The notes under the pieces are model-generated. The model worked only from the letters and a program-made list of their open reading frames with translations. It did no database searches and was not told the DNA's origin. A DNA stretch of 64,000 nucleotides from Desulfovibrionales bacterium (GTDB taxonomy: Bacteria; Desulfobacterota; Desulfovibrionia; Desulfovibrionales; Desulfovibrionaceae): assembly GCA_030156255.1 (NCBI GenBank), contig JASGMV010000011.1:1-64000 (forward strand), given 5' to 3'. Each line of letters begins with the position of its first letter. Position 1 is the first letter of the stretch. The position numbers and the translations under genes were made by a program. Shown here one piece after another: positions 1 through 8,611 of the stretch.

Positions 1-29
1 CCCATAAAAGAGTTTTTGAAGAGGGGGTT

Positions 30-71
30 CGGGGGAGAAACTTTTTGAAAATAGTTTCTCCCCCGATTTTT
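30..71 (+). terminator. Rho-independent terminator at the left edge
   Basis: A perfect 13-bp stem (CGGGGGAGAAACT at 30-42 with AGTTTCTCCCCCG at 53-65) closes a 10-nt loop and is followed by ATTTTTAC on the + strand. It would end a + strand gene lying left of the window. It also sits just past the mltD stop on the other strand and may serve both, although only the + side has a T run. Confidence 0.85.
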
Positions 72-1722
72 ACTGCACGTAAACTTTCAAAAGCTCGCCT
101 GCGTAGATACGATTCGAGTTTCTGCCGTTCCAGCGTTTGAGAGACGAGGTGGAGACGCCGAACCTCTCTGCGATCTGCGACAAGGTGTCGCCGCTTCGGA
201 CCCGGTATTGCACCAAGCGATTGTTCACCTCTCCGGCCTCTTTTCTGGCCAGCTCCGTTTCCGAGGTCGAGGCGTCCGGAATGTAGATTTTCTGTCCGGC
301 TCGGATCGTTTCGCGGCCCGTCATGCCGTTGGCTTCCAGCAGGGTGTTGAGGCTGACGCCGAAGCTTCTGGAGATGGACCACAGCGTGTCGCCGGTGTGG
401 ATGATGTAGTTGGAGCGCTGTTGCGCCAGGCGGCGCTTGTGGCTGGCCGGAGTGTCCTGAACGACTCTTGAGCCGCCCCCGCCCGGTATCATGACGTATG
501 TCCCGGGGTGCAGCGTATTGGATTGCGTCCGGTTGACCTTTTTGAGGATGGCGACGGGCACGCCGAACCGCCTGGAAATGCGCCACCAGGAATCGCCGTT
601 GCGAATCCTGTAGTTTTGGTAGCCGGCGAATGGTTTGGCGTCAGGCTTCTCCAGCCAGGCCTGAGCCAGCGTCGCTTTGTCCGTCGGTACGTAAATGGAC
701 GCCTCCATGTAGGGAGGACTTGCGGTTCTGCGGAAGTGGGGGTTGAGCTTGTTGAATTCTTTCCAGGTCATGCCGCAAGCGTCGGCGAGCGCCCGTAAAT
801 CGGCGCCTGGAGGCGTCTGGATGGTCTGGACGTCCTGTTCCTGGTCCCAACGCAGGGGATCGAAGCCCAGGCTTTCCAGATTGGCCACGATTTTGACGAT
901 GGCCAGGAATTTGGGAACGTAATTCTTGGTTTCAGGCCGCAGGCGCACGCGATAGCTCAACAGGTGATTGGCCTCGCAAAGATCGAAGTAGTCCTCGGTG
1001 TCGCTGCGCCGCAACGCCCGTGCAATCTTGCCTTCCCCGGCGTTGTAGGCGGCCAGCGCCAAATACCAGTCGTCAAACATGTCGTGGAGTTGCTTGAGAT
1101 ATTGCGCTGCGGCGAGGGTCGCCTTGTAGGGATCGCGCCTTTCGTCGATCCACCAGTCGACTTTCAGGCCGAACTTGCGGCCGGTTCCGGGGATGAATTG
1201 CCACAAACCCGCAGCGTGGGCCCGGGAGTACGCCCACGGGTTGTATCCGGACTCCGCAAACGGGAGCAAAACCAGAGCGTCCGGCAGGCCTTGCTCACGG
1301 AAAACTTTCCGGACATAGGGCAGATAGGGCTCGGCGCGCTTGAGCCAAGCCTGGAACATTTGCTTTTTTTTGTGGGTGAAGTAGGAAAAATAGTTGTGAA
1401 ATTCTTGTGTTTCGCGGACGTCGAGGTCAAAATCCAACTCGGTTTTGGAATGGAGAGCGGCCTGCTCCTGCTCCGTCAGCTTTTGCTCCGGCTCGCCGGG
1501 AGCCTCCACCTCCGCCTCTTCTTCGATCAAAACCACGGGTTCGGAGTCCTGCTGCCGCTGCTTCATGGACTCCATGAAAGCCTGGCTTTCCGACGGGCTG
1601 GAGACTGTGGGCTGCTTGTGCGTGCAGCCTATCGATGCAACAGCCCAAAAAAGCAGCCAAATCAGCACAAGATGAACAACGTGGCGGTGGTTCGCCGTAT
1701 GATTCTTTTGAAAAAATTGCAT
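70..1722 (-). CDS. mltD: Membrane-bound lytic murein transglycosylase D with three LysM domains
   Basis: This 550-residue protein cleaves peptidoglycan glycan strands to anhydromuropeptides in the periplasm. The N-terminus is a lipoprotein signal ending in ASIGC, so it is probably anchored to a membrane by the cysteine. The middle holds the lysozyme-like SLT domain with the catalytic Glu in FAESGYNPW, followed by AGLWQFIPGTGRKFGL. Three LysM repeats follow (beginning YRIRNGD, YIIHTGD and YRVRSGD) and bind peptidoglycan. The start is the ATG at 1722; an in-frame TTG two codons upstream is less likely. It is divergent from rlmB. Length and domain order are normal for MltD. Confidence 0.95.
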   Translation of the reverse strand: MQFFQKNHTANHRHVVHLVLIWLLFWAVASIGCTHKQPTVSSPSESQAFMESMKQRQQDSEPVVLIEEEAEVEAPGEPEQKLTEQEQAALHSKTELDFDLDVRETQEFHNYFSYFTHKKKQMFQAWLKRAEPYLPYVRKVFREQGLPDALVLLPFAESGYNPWAYSRAHAAGLWQFIPGTGRKFGLKVDWWIDERRDPYKATLAAAQYLKQLHDMFDDWYLALAAYNAGEGKIARALRRSDTEDYFDLCEANHLLSYRVRLRPETKNYVPKFLAIVKIVANLESLGFDPLRWDQEQDVQTIQTPPGADLRALADACGMTWKEFNKLNPHFRRTASPPYMEASIYVPTDKATLAQAWLEKPDAKPFAGYQNYRIRNGDSWWRISRRFGVPVAILKKVNRTQSNTLHPGTYVMIPGGGGSRVVQDTPASHKRRLAQQRSNYIIHTGDTLWSISRSFGVSLNTLLEANGMTGRETIRAGQKIYIPDASTSETELARKEAGEVNNRLVQYRVRSGDTLSQIAERFGVSTSSLKRWNGRNSNRIYAGELLKVYVQ

Positions 1723-1904
1723 GGGCAACTATTTGGGTTGATGCATGTTGCTTTCGTCTAAAGCTCCATGAATTTTTTTAGCAAGGCCTTTTGAGCGGCA
1801 ACACATTGTTTCGACATGAGATCATTAACTGAAAGCCTGAATGTTGGCAACCGCCGCTTGCCGTTCCGAAGCATGCACTGAAAATGACTTTCGCAGGAGG
1901 TCGC

Positions 1905-2654
1905 GTGGCGAATGAATCCGAACGCTCCTTGGTTGTGGGCGCGAAACCGGTGTTGGAGCTTTTGCGCAGGGAGACGGACCGTATCGAAATGGTGTTCGTT
2001 CAGCGAGGCCGCCGCGAGCGGGCGTTGAGCGAGATTCTGGATGCCTGCCGGAAATACGGGGTCGTCTTCCGGCTGGCGCCCAAGGCCGACCTGGATCGTC
2101 TGCACCCTGGCAACCATCAGGGCGTTGCGGCCAGGCTGGCGGAGGTCCGGTATCTCGGGCTGGAGGCTTTGGCGGAGGCGGCTTTGCAAGCGCCTTTACC
2201 GCTGATCGTCGCCCTGGACCGCGTACAGGACCCGGGAAACGTTGGAGTATTGGCCAGGACTCTTTTCGGGCTCGGGGCCGCCGGAATGGTCTTGCCGACC
2301 ATGGGAAGCGCCCATCTGGGCGCGGGCGCCGTGAAGTCGAGCGCCGGGACCCTGCACAGGATTCCCATCTCCCGGCCGCACAATCTCGCCAAGGCGCTGG
2401 ACTATTTCGACGCCCAGGGGTTTCACGTTTATGGAGCGGATGCGGCCGGCGATCCCGTTCAGACCGTCACACTCGCCCAACCCGCCGTGCTCGCGCTCGG
2501 GTCCGAACAAAAAGGCTTGAGGCCCGGCGTGCTCAAGCGTTGCCGCAATCTGCTCAGCATTCCTTTGGCGCAAGATCTCGAGTCGTTGAACGTCGCCCAG
2601 GCCGGCGCGATTTTGGCCTGGGAATTCGCCAGAAAGGTTGGAGCGTCCGGTTAG
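1905..2654 (+). CDS. rlmB: 23S rRNA 2'-O-ribose methyltransferase, RlmB/TrmH family
   Basis: SpoU-family methyltransferase of 249 residues that uses SAM to methylate a 23S rRNA guanosine ribose. The N-terminal part is the substrate-binding domain (VVGAKPVLELLRRE). The knotted SPOUT domain shows motif 1 NPGNVGVLARTLFGLGA, motif 2 LALGSEQKGL and motif 3 IPLAQDLESLNVAQAG. The GTG at 1905 is chosen because AGGAGGT lies four bases upstream; an upstream in-frame ATG at 1884 would put that ribosome site inside the gene. The stop overlaps the convergent fliQ stop by four bases. Confidence 0.92.
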   Translation: MANESERSLVVGAKPVLELLRRETDRIEMVFVQRGRRERALSEILDACRKYGVVFRLAPKADLDRLHPGNHQGVAARLAEVRYLGLEALAEAALQAPLPLIVALDRVQDPGNVGVLARTLFGLGAAGMVLPTMGSAHLGAGAVKSSAGTLHRIPISRPHNLAKALDYFDAQGFHVYGADAAGDPVQTVTLAQPAVLALGSEQKGLRPGVLKRCRNLLSIPLAQDLESLNVAQAGAILAWEFARKVGASG

Positions 2655-2920
2655 CGTATGTAATTCGGGAAATTCAGAAAAAGGTTTGTCGTGTAAGCGA
2701 TCATCTTGTTCATGATCCATGGGAAGGCGAAAATCAACGCCGCGAACATGGCGATGATTTTCGGCACAAAGGTCAGCGTCATTTCCTGAATTTGGGTGGC
2801 GGCCTGCAGCACGCTGACCACGATGCCCACGACCATGCCGACCATCAGCATGGGCAGGGCCAGGGTCAACGCCATTTCAATCGCCTGGCGCGCAAATCCT
2901 ACGATAAAGTCGGGCGACAT
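2651..2920 (-). CDS. fliQ: Flagellar export gate protein FliQ
   Basis: Small two-helix membrane protein (89 residues) of the flagellar type III export gate, which assembles with FliP and FliR. It begins MSPDFIVGFARQAIEMAL and contains the conserved QAATQIQE segment between two hydrophobic stretches. The ATG at 2920 has AGGAGAGGTGCG upstream; a longer in-frame reading from 2941 adds seven residues overlapping fliP. It is the last gene of the flagellar block. fliR, flhB and flhA are not here, since the next gene rlmB is convergent. Confidence 0.95.
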   Translation of the reverse strand: MSPDFIVGFARQAIEMALTLALPMLMVGMVVGIVVSVLQAATQIQEMTLTFVPKIIAMFAALIFAFPWIMNKMIAYTTNLFLNFPNYIR

Positions 2921-2937
2921 ACGCACCTCTCCTAGGG

Positions 2938-3720
2938 TCACTGGAAGCTGTTGACAAGAGAGCCGACGAGCAGATTCCAGCCGTCAACCATGACAAAAAG
3001 CAACACCTTGAACGGCAAGGAGATCATCGCCGGCGGCAGCATCATCATGCCCATGGCCAGCAGAATGCTGGCGACCACCATGTCCAGAATGAGGAAGGGG
3101 ATATAGATGAGAAAGCCGATGGTGAAGCCCGTTTTCAGTTCGCTGATCAGGAAAGCGGCCACCAGCATCATGGTGGAGACCTGCTCCCTGTTTTCCGGAC
3201 GAGGCTCCTTGGTTATGGAGTAAAAGATGGACAGGTCTTTTTCCCTGGTGTGCTTGAATAAAAAGGCCCGAAGCGGGACCTCGCTTCGCTTGAGCGCTTC
3301 GGTAAAGCCGATTTGTTCATCCAGATACGGTTGCAGCGCTTGTTGATTGATCTCTTTCGCCACCGGCGCCATGATCAAGATCGTCATGAAAATCGCCAGG
3401 CTGACCATGATCTGGTTCGGAGGCATCTGGGCGGTGCCCATGGCTTGGCGCAGGAAGTGGAAGACGATGATCAGCCGGGTGAAGGACGTCACCGTCAGCA
3501 TGATCGCCGGCGCCAAGGAGAGCACCGTCAAAACGAAGAGAATCTCCAGGGCGACGGAGACTTTTTCCGGCTCCGCTTCACCGCCGGAAAGCTGCATGGT
3601 GATGGTCGGAATGGTCGGCTCCACGGCGAAGGCGGTCGCCGAGGCCAACACAATCGGCAGGCTAATCAGCAGCGCTGTCAGCGTCAGCTTGATCCATGGC
3701 CTTTTGAAAAGCCTCAGCAT
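2938..3720 (-). CDS. fliP: Flagellar export gate protein FliP
   Basis: FliP (260 residues) forms the core ring of the flagellar type III export gate. A cleavable signal peptide (LLISLPIVLASATAFA) is followed by the family segments MLTVTSFTRLIIVFHFLRQA and PPNQIMVSLAIFMT, and C-terminal membrane helices around MGMMMLPPAMISLPFK. GAGGG lies just upstream of the ATG. The start falls inside the end of fliO by 59 bases, so translation is probably coupled. Confidence 0.96.
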   Translation of the reverse strand: MLRLFKRPWIKLTLTALLISLPIVLASATAFAVEPTIPTITMQLSGGEAEPEKVSVALEILFVLTVLSLAPAIMLTVTSFTRLIIVFHFLRQAMGTAQMPPNQIMVSLAIFMTILIMAPVAKEINQQALQPYLDEQIGFTEALKRSEVPLRAFLFKHTREKDLSIFYSITKEPRPENREQVSTMMLVAAFLISELKTGFTIGFLIYIPFLILDMVVASILLAMGMMMLPPAMISLPFKVLLFVMVDGWNLLVGSLVNSFQ

Positions 3721-4015
3721 TCTTTTCCCTCGACCGACTCTGCGATTCGTCGTCCATGCAGCTCAACAAATTGATGGAATGATCCGTCACCCCAAGCAGC
3801 ATGGTTTTTCCACGGAACTCGATGACGGCGACCTGGTGCTTGGGGCCCAGGGAAAGCCGCCCTTTGAATTGCGGGGCGTCTTTGGAGAACTTCGCGCCCA
3901 CGCCGATGCGATGCCCATAGCGTTTTAATAAATAATACGCCACCAGCATCAAGGCGATGATCAGGAAAAGGGAGCCGGCCGTCTTCAGTATGGGCGAGAC
4001 GCCGTACTCCACCAT
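3662..4015 (-). CDS. fliO: Flagellar biosynthesis protein FliO
   Basis: FliO-type protein with one membrane segment (SLFLIIALMLVAYYLLKRYG) followed by a small cytoplasmic domain with the family pattern LGPKHQVAVIEFRGKTMLLGVT. FliO acts as a chaperone for FliP assembly, and it sits between fliN and fliP as usual. The start is uncertain: ATG at 4015 gives 117 residues, while a TTG at 4042 overlapping the fliN stop would give 126. The last 19 codons overlap fliP. Confidence 0.88.
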   Translation of the reverse strand: MVEYGVSPILKTAGSLFLIIALMLVAYYLLKRYGHRIGVGAKFSKDAPQFKGRLSLGPKHQVAVIEFRGKTMLLGVTDHSINLLSCMDDESQSRSREKNAEAFQKAMDQADADSAAD

Positions 4016-4034
4016 CCCTATGGACTGCGTGGCG

Positions 4035-4757
4035 TTAGGCAAGCTGTTTCACTCTTTCAATCGGGCTGATGATGTCCGTCAGGCGGATGCCGAACTTTTC
4101 ATTGATGACCACGGCCTCGCCCCGGGCGACAAGTTTTCCGTTGACGTAGATTTCCAACGGCTCGCCGGCCAGTTTGTTCAATTCGACGATGGACCCCTGC
4201 CCGAGCTGCAGCAGATCGTTGATCAGAAGCTTGGTTCGGCCAAGCTCCGCCGTCACCTCCAGGGGGATATCCAGGATGAAGTCCAAATCCCTTTTGGACA
4301 TATCCGGCCGCGGGCTTTTGGCTTCCTGGGTCATGTCCCGGAAGTCCGCATCCCTTGTCTGCGTGCGCAGGTATTCCTGCTCTTTCTCCCGTTTGAGATC
4401 GTCCTCTTCCTGATTGGCGAGCGCAGCGGCCCACTCGTTGGCCAAGCCTTCATCCCCCGGACCGGCGCCGCCTTCATCCTGGTCTTCCAGCGCAGCGGCC
4501 CACTGGTCGGCCAACTCTTTGTCGGAGCTGGTTTGCTCGCCTTCGGCTTCCTGGTCGGCGAGCGCAGCGGCCCATTCGTCCGCCAGGGCCTGATCGGAGC
4601 TCTCGCCGCCTTCTCCGGCGTCCTGCTCTTCCAGGGCGGCGGCCCATTCGCTGGCCAAATCCTCGCCGGGATCGGCGTCGCCGCCGGCGTCGTCTCCCTG
4701 GTCGGAGAGCGCAGCCGCCCATTCCGCAGCTAATTTTTCTTGTTCTTCATCAGCCAT
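4035..4757 (-). CDS. fliN: Flagellar motor switch protein FliN with five N-terminal motif repeats
   Basis: The C-terminal ~80 residues are a standard SpoA domain of the C-ring ([19 protein letters not shown] ... [21 protein letters not shown]). The protein is 240 residues, well above the usual ~110-140. The extra length is an acidic N-terminal region holding five copies of LA-x-x-WAAAL-x-x-Q, with tryptophans at residues 13, 38, 62, 86 and 109. Ordinary FliN proteins, including that of E. coli, carry one related motif (DDLWAEALSEQ). The ATG at 4757 follows GAGGTGG. Confidence 0.95.
   Translation of the reverse strand: MADEEQEKLAAEWAAALSDQGDDAGGDADPGEDLASEWAAALEEQDAGEGGESSDQALADEWAAALADQEAEGEQTSSDKELADQWAAALEDQDEGGAGPGDEGLANEWAAALANQEEDDLKREKEQEYLRTQTRDADFRDMTQEAKSPRPDMSKRDLDFILDIPLEVTAELGRTKLLINDLLQLGQGSIVELNKLAGEPLEIYVNGKLVARGEAVVINEKFGIRLTDIISPIERVKQLA
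4410..4733 (-). repeat. Five tandem 23-25-residue coding repeats in fliN
   Basis: The repeat unit is a conserved 12-residue core (LAxEWAAALxDQ) plus a Gly/Glu/Asp-rich spacer of variable sequence. Copies are spaced 25, 24, 24 and 23 residues apart. At DNA level the core (about GAGCGCAGCGGCCCA on the + strand) is better conserved than the spacers, which fits selection on the motif after duplication. Confidence 0.9.
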
Positions 4758-4858
4758 GTAGCCACCTCGCAACCTACGGTCTTATTGGACGCGTCTGAGC
4801 CGGTTGTTGAGCCGGTGTTGCTCTTTTGACGTCGGAAACAAGTATTGCAAAAAACATG

Positions 4859-5365
4859 CTACTGAATGACCATGTCCGTAAAGTACACCTGCAGCACCTT
4901 GGAGCCGCCTAAAACTTGATTCAAGCGCTCCACGATTTCCTTTTTCAGTTCGATCTTGCTCTCGAGCGTCGACAATTCCTGGTAGGTCTTGCTGGAGAGC
5001 AGGAGCAAAATGGCGTCCTTGATTTTTGCCTCGTTGGTTTTCATCGCCTCCGAGGCCTGGGCGTCTTTTACTTCCACCGAAACGCCCAGCTTGAGGTAGC
5101 GCCGGCCCAGCGGGTCCGCCAGGTTGACCAGAAAATCCGGCAGCTGGACTTGAATCCCTTGGGTCGCGGCCGGGGCAGGGCCTTTTTGGTCGTTTTCCTG
5201 CACCTGCTCCTTGGCCTGTTCTTCTTGCTTCGCGTCGGCGCTGAAGAATTTCTTGTATGCAAACCAACCGCCGCCGATCAGGACCGCCAGCAGGAGCAAC
5301 AGGATGATCCACTTGAGCAGGCCTCTGCCTTTTTTGCCTTCCGCGCCTTCATATTCTTCAGCCAC
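4859..5365 (-). CDS. fliL: Flagellar basal body-associated protein FliL
   Basis: FliL (168 residues) is a single-pass inner membrane protein that surrounds and stabilises the stator. It has a short lysine-rich cytoplasmic tail, one membrane helix (WIILLLLLAVLIGGGWFAY), a low-complexity linker rich in Gln and Glu, then the periplasmic FliL domain (LPDFLVNLADPLGRRYLKLG) ending in VLQVYFTDMVIQ. The start is GTG at 5365 with GAGGTG upstream. It lies between motB2 and fliN, the expected place. Confidence 0.95.
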   Translation of the reverse strand: MAEEYEGAEGKKGRGLLKWIILLLLLAVLIGGGWFAYKKFFSADAKQEEQAKEQVQENDQKGPAPAATQGIQVQLPDFLVNLADPLGRRYLKLGVSVEVKDAQASEAMKTNEAKIKDAILLLLSSKTYQELSTLESKIELKKEIVERLNQVLGGSKVLQVYFTDMVIQ

Positions 5366-5395
5366 AGTGCACCTCGCTCATGGCGTCCTTGACGT

Positions 5396-6124
5396 TCACG
5401 ATATGTAGCCCCCCATCCTGGGGACGGTGCGCAGCAAAATTTCCACGCGCCTGTTTTTGGCTCTTCCTTCGGGCGTATCGTTCGAGGCGATGGGCGAGAA
5501 CGGCCCGTAGGCCGATACGCTCATTTGGAGCCTCGGCACTCCGAATTTCGAAAAAAATCCCAGCACGGCCAAAGCCCGGTCTTCGGAAATTCGAAAATTA
5601 CTCAACGACGCTCCGCCGACATTATCCGAATAGCCGGCGATGTTCACCGGCGATGTTAAGTAATTGATAACAGGGATAAGTTGGGCGAGCAATTTTTTCG
5701 CGCTATCGTCGAGTTCAGTCTTTCCGAGGGGGAAGAGGAGCTTGTCCGTGAGCACCAGGGCGACCCCTTCAGGGCGCTCCAGTATTTCGAGATTTTCGTC
5801 CAACGTTTTTCTGTTGATGTCGCCCGGCAGCACTTCGTCCGGAAAAAGCAAGTCCTTTATTCTATTCTGTTTTTCCATCACTTCCCAAGGGCGCTCCAGT
5901 ATTTCGCTGACCATCTTGACCTTGGCGTTGACGCGGCCGGCGCCGCGGCTTGTAAGAAATCCAAGCTCTGCGGTATGGACCGTGACTTGGGTGATAAAGC
6001 TTTGATCCATAGAGGACATACTGAGTAATAACACGAAGAATGTCAAAAGCAGGGTCACCAGATCGGAAAAGGTGACCAGCCACATCGCTTTGGGCTTTTC
6101 AGCTTTTTTCTTTTCTCTCGCCAT
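5396..6124 (-). CDS. Second MotB/OmpA-type stator protein
   Basis: MotB-like protein of 242 residues. It has an N-terminal membrane helix with the proton-path aspartate (MWLVTFSDLVTLLLTFFVLL), a linker, and a C-terminal OmpA-type peptidoglycan-binding domain (INYLTSPVNIAGYSDNVGG ... GRAKNRRVEI). Because the Asp is kept, it could be a working stator subunit rather than an accessory OmpA protein. It follows motB by 17 bases and is clearly paralogous to it. Which of the two pairs with the single MotA cannot be read from sequence. Confidence 0.9.
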   Translation of the reverse strand: MAREKKKAEKPKAMWLVTFSDLVTLLLTFFVLLLSMSSMDQSFITQVTVHTAELGFLTSRGAGRVNAKVKMVSEILERPWEVMEKQNRIKDLLFPDEVLPGDINRKTLDENLEILERPEGVALVLTDKLLFPLGKTELDDSAKKLLAQLIPVINYLTSPVNIAGYSDNVGGASLSNFRISEDRALAVLGFFSKFGVPRLQMSVSAYGPFSPIASNDTPEGRAKNRRVEILLRTVPRMGGYIS

Positions 6125-6141
6125 GCGTCGAAGCCTCTTGA

Positions 6142-6960
6142 TTATGGCGCTGTTTCATTTACATCAAAAACAAATCCATTATATTCATAGACATTGGTTC
6201 TGGTTTTAATATTCGGCAGCACTTCTTTAATGTCCGTGGATAATATTTTGTTTCTTCTGTCCAAAACGATATCCACACGGCGATTTCTTCGCCTGTCTTT
6301 TGGAGAATCATCCGGATAGTGCGGATGAAATTTTCCGAACGCCTCGACTTTGAGCTGATCCGGGTTCATCCCTTGATCGATCAAGAATAAATAGACCGTG
6401 AGAACCCTGTTCAGCGATAGCCGCCAGGATATGTCCGGAATGTCGTCCAGTTGATCAACCCGGAACTCCATGCCCATCTCATCGCGCAGGCTTGATGTAT
6501 GGCCGGCCAACAACAGCGGTTTTGTCACTTTTTTTAATACCGGTAAGATTGTTAGCAGTATTTTTTTCCCATCCTCCGTTAATGTGGATTTCCCCGGTCC
6601 GAACAACACGTCGGCGCTGATGGAAAATACGTCAACGAATTTTCCTTGTTCAAATGAAATATCCTCTTCCGCATTTTCCCAAAGCAAAGGCTTCAACATT
6701 TCCAAGTCGTCTATGTCATTCATGGGGCCGGGCTCGACAGTCCGGCGAGTGTCCTGCAGGGAAAGCACGTCGTAACTTTGCTTGCCCCAGCCGAATGTTC
6801 CGATAATGGACCCCAACACCACGAGCTTGCGGCGTTCGTCGACACGGGCCATGCTGACGAGAAGAACGAAAAACGTCAGCAACAAGGTCATCATATCGCC
6901 GAAGGTTATGAGCCAGGCTGGGATGCCCTCCTCGGGCTTGTCTTTTTTCTTCCTGCCCAT
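6142..6960 (-). CDS. motB: Flagellar motor stator protein MotB
   Basis: Stator B subunit of 272 residues directly downstream of motA. The plug and membrane helix read IPAWLITFGDMMTLLLTFF, with the conserved Asp that carries protons or sodium. The periplasmic OmpA-like domain includes LLLAGHTSSLRDE and the C-terminal DSPKDRRRNRRVDIVLD. A GGAGAG ribosome site precedes the ATG. Confidence 0.94.
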   Translation of the reverse strand: MGRKKKDKPEEGIPAWLITFGDMMTLLLTFFVLLVSMARVDERRKLVVLGSIIGTFGWGKQSYDVLSLQDTRRTVEPGPMNDIDDLEMLKPLLWENAEEDISFEQGKFVDVFSISADVLFGPGKSTLTEDGKKILLTILPVLKKVTKPLLLAGHTSSLRDEMGMEFRVDQLDDIPDISWRLSLNRVLTVYLFLIDQGMNPDQLKVEAFGKFHPHYPDDSPKDRRRNRRVDIVLDRRNKILSTDIKEVLPNIKTRTNVYEYNGFVFDVNETAP

Positions 6961-6978
6961 AGCCGCTCTCCGGGAGCT

Positions 6979-7740
6979 CTAGCCTTCCTTTCGACGTAAC
7001 TTTGGGGCCAGGTAGCAGTTGAGTTTTTCTTCGATGATTCTGGGGTTTTCACCTTTTGAAATGGAAAGGATGCCTTCGAGAACCATTTCGCGCAGCAGCA
7101 CCTCCTGTTTGCTCCGGGTTTTGAGTTTGCCGGACAACGGAATGAAGAGGAGGTTGGCCAGGACGGCGCCGTAAAATGTGGTGATGAGCGCAACGGCCAT
7201 GGCCGGGCCGATGGTCGAGGGGTCGCTCATGGACTGCAGCATCTGAACGAGGCCGATGACCGTGCCGATCATGCCCATGGCCGGCGCAAACGTCCCCATG
7301 ATCGCCAGTATCTCGGCGCCGACCTCATGCCGTTCCTCCAGGTACTGGATTTCCGTTTCCAGGATTTCCTGGATGGTCTGCGGCTCCAGGCCGTCCACGG
7401 TCAGCTGGAGGCCTTTGCGCAAGTAGTCGTCATCGATGGACTTGAGCAGCGGCTCCAAGGACAGGATGCCTTCCCGCCGCGCGCGGTTCGCGTAGTCCAG
7501 AAATTGGGCGATGATGGCGTCCGGTGACTCCAGGCCGGTGAAAAAGGCTTTTTTGATGACGGAAATAACGCCGAGAATGTGGCCGAGCGGGTAGTTGACC
7601 AGACAGGCGCCGATGGTTCCGCCGATGACGATCAAGAAAGACGAGATGGAGACGAACATCATGATCGTCCCGCCCATCAGGATGCCCGAAACCACCAGTC
7701 CGAAGGAGAGGACGATGCCGATAATGGTTGCGAGGTCCAT
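6979..7740 (-). CDS. motA: Flagellar motor stator protein MotA
   Basis: MotA/ExbB-family stator protein of 253 residues with four membrane helices. Typical features are the opening MDLATIIGIVLSFGLVVSG, the cytoplasmic loop SLEPLLKSIDDDYLRKGLQLTVDG (contacts the rotor protein FliG) and the third/fourth helices MGTFAPAMGMIGTVIGLV and ALITTFYGAVLANLLFIPL. It starts the motor operon 47 bases after yggS on the same strand and has an AGGAAAG ribosome site. Confidence 0.95.
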   Translation of the reverse strand: MDLATIIGIVLSFGLVVSGILMGGTIMMFVSISSFLIVIGGTIGACLVNYPLGHILGVISVIKKAFFTGLESPDAIIAQFLDYANRARREGILSLEPLLKSIDDDYLRKGLQLTVDGLEPQTIQEILETEIQYLEERHEVGAEILAIMGTFAPAMGMIGTVIGLVQMLQSMSDPSTIGPAMAVALITTFYGAVLANLLFIPLSGKLKTRSKQEVLLREMVLEGILSISKGENPRIIEEKLNCYLAPKLRRKEG

Positions 7741-7787
7741 GATCTTTCCTCGGCCTTATTGTTGCGGTTGACGCAGCAGCGGCGTTC

Positions 7788-8528
7788 TTAATAGGGCCTT
7801 GGACCAAACAAGGCGGTTCCCACCCGGATCAGCGTCGCCCCTTCTTCTACGGCCTGCACATAATCATGGCTCATGCCCATGGACAAGTGGGGGAGCGATA
7901 TCCGCAAGTCTTCTTCCAGCGCCTCTTTCAGTTCCCGAAGTTTCTTGAAATACGGCCGCGCATCCTCGGCGTTTTCACAGTAGGGCGGAAGAATCATGAG
8001 CCCTCGGAGTTCGACGCCTTCAAGCGTTAGCATGGTCTTGGCTATGGATAGGGCGTTGCTCGTTTCGGCTCCGGATTTTTGTTCTTCGCCGGCGATGTTC
8101 ACCTGCAGCAGTATGGGCTGTTTTTGTTTGAAGGCTAGGGCCTTATCGGAAATTTTTTGAGCCAGTTTAATGGAGTCGACGCTGTGAATGAGTGAGAATT
8201 TCCCCGCGACGAGCTTTGCCTTGTTGGACTGTAACCCGCCGACGAAATGCCACTGGACGCCGGGCGTGAGATGTTCCAGAACTTCTTGCTTTTCAAGCGC
8301 CTCTTGCACGTAGCTTTCGCCAAAAGCCCGTTGGCCCGCTTTGGCGAACATCTCGATGCATTGTGCGGGATGCTTCTTTGATATGGCGACGAGCGTCACC
8401 TCATCCGGCGAGCGCCCGACTTTTTGGCAGGCGCTCCCAACATGATCCAGCACCGCCTGCAGCCTGGCCTCCAGCTCCTTTTGCTCGACTCCCTCACGCA
8501 TATCCGACTTGGATGAATGGTTTTCCAT
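7788..8528 (-). CDS. yggS: PLP homeostasis protein, YggS/PROSC family
   Basis: Alanine-racemase-fold protein (246 residues) that binds pyridoxal 5'-phosphate without a known catalytic reaction and buffers cellular PLP. The PLP lysine lies in TLVAISKKHPAQCIEMF; later family segments are WHFVGGLQSNKAKLV, HSVDSIKLAQKI, GLMILPPYCEN and LSMGMSHDYVQAVEEGATLIRVGTALFG. It is 47 bases ahead of motA and may be co-transcribed with the flagellar genes. Confidence 0.95.
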   Translation of the reverse strand: MENHSSKSDMREGVEQKELEARLQAVLDHVGSACQKVGRSPDEVTLVAISKKHPAQCIEMFAKAGQRAFGESYVQEALEKQEVLEHLTPGVQWHFVGGLQSNKAKLVAGKFSLIHSVDSIKLAQKISDKALAFKQKQPILLQVNIAGEEQKSGAETSNALSIAKTMLTLEGVELRGLMILPPYCENAEDARPYFKKLRELKEALEEDLRISLPHLSMGMSHDYVQAVEEGATLIRVGTALFGPRPY

Positions 8529-8611
8529 TTTACTCGACCCTGCGCTTTTCTCTCCAAGAAGCCGTTCCGGGAAGGTCCCAGTGTATTCTTAGAAATTCTC
8601 TAGACGCTACT

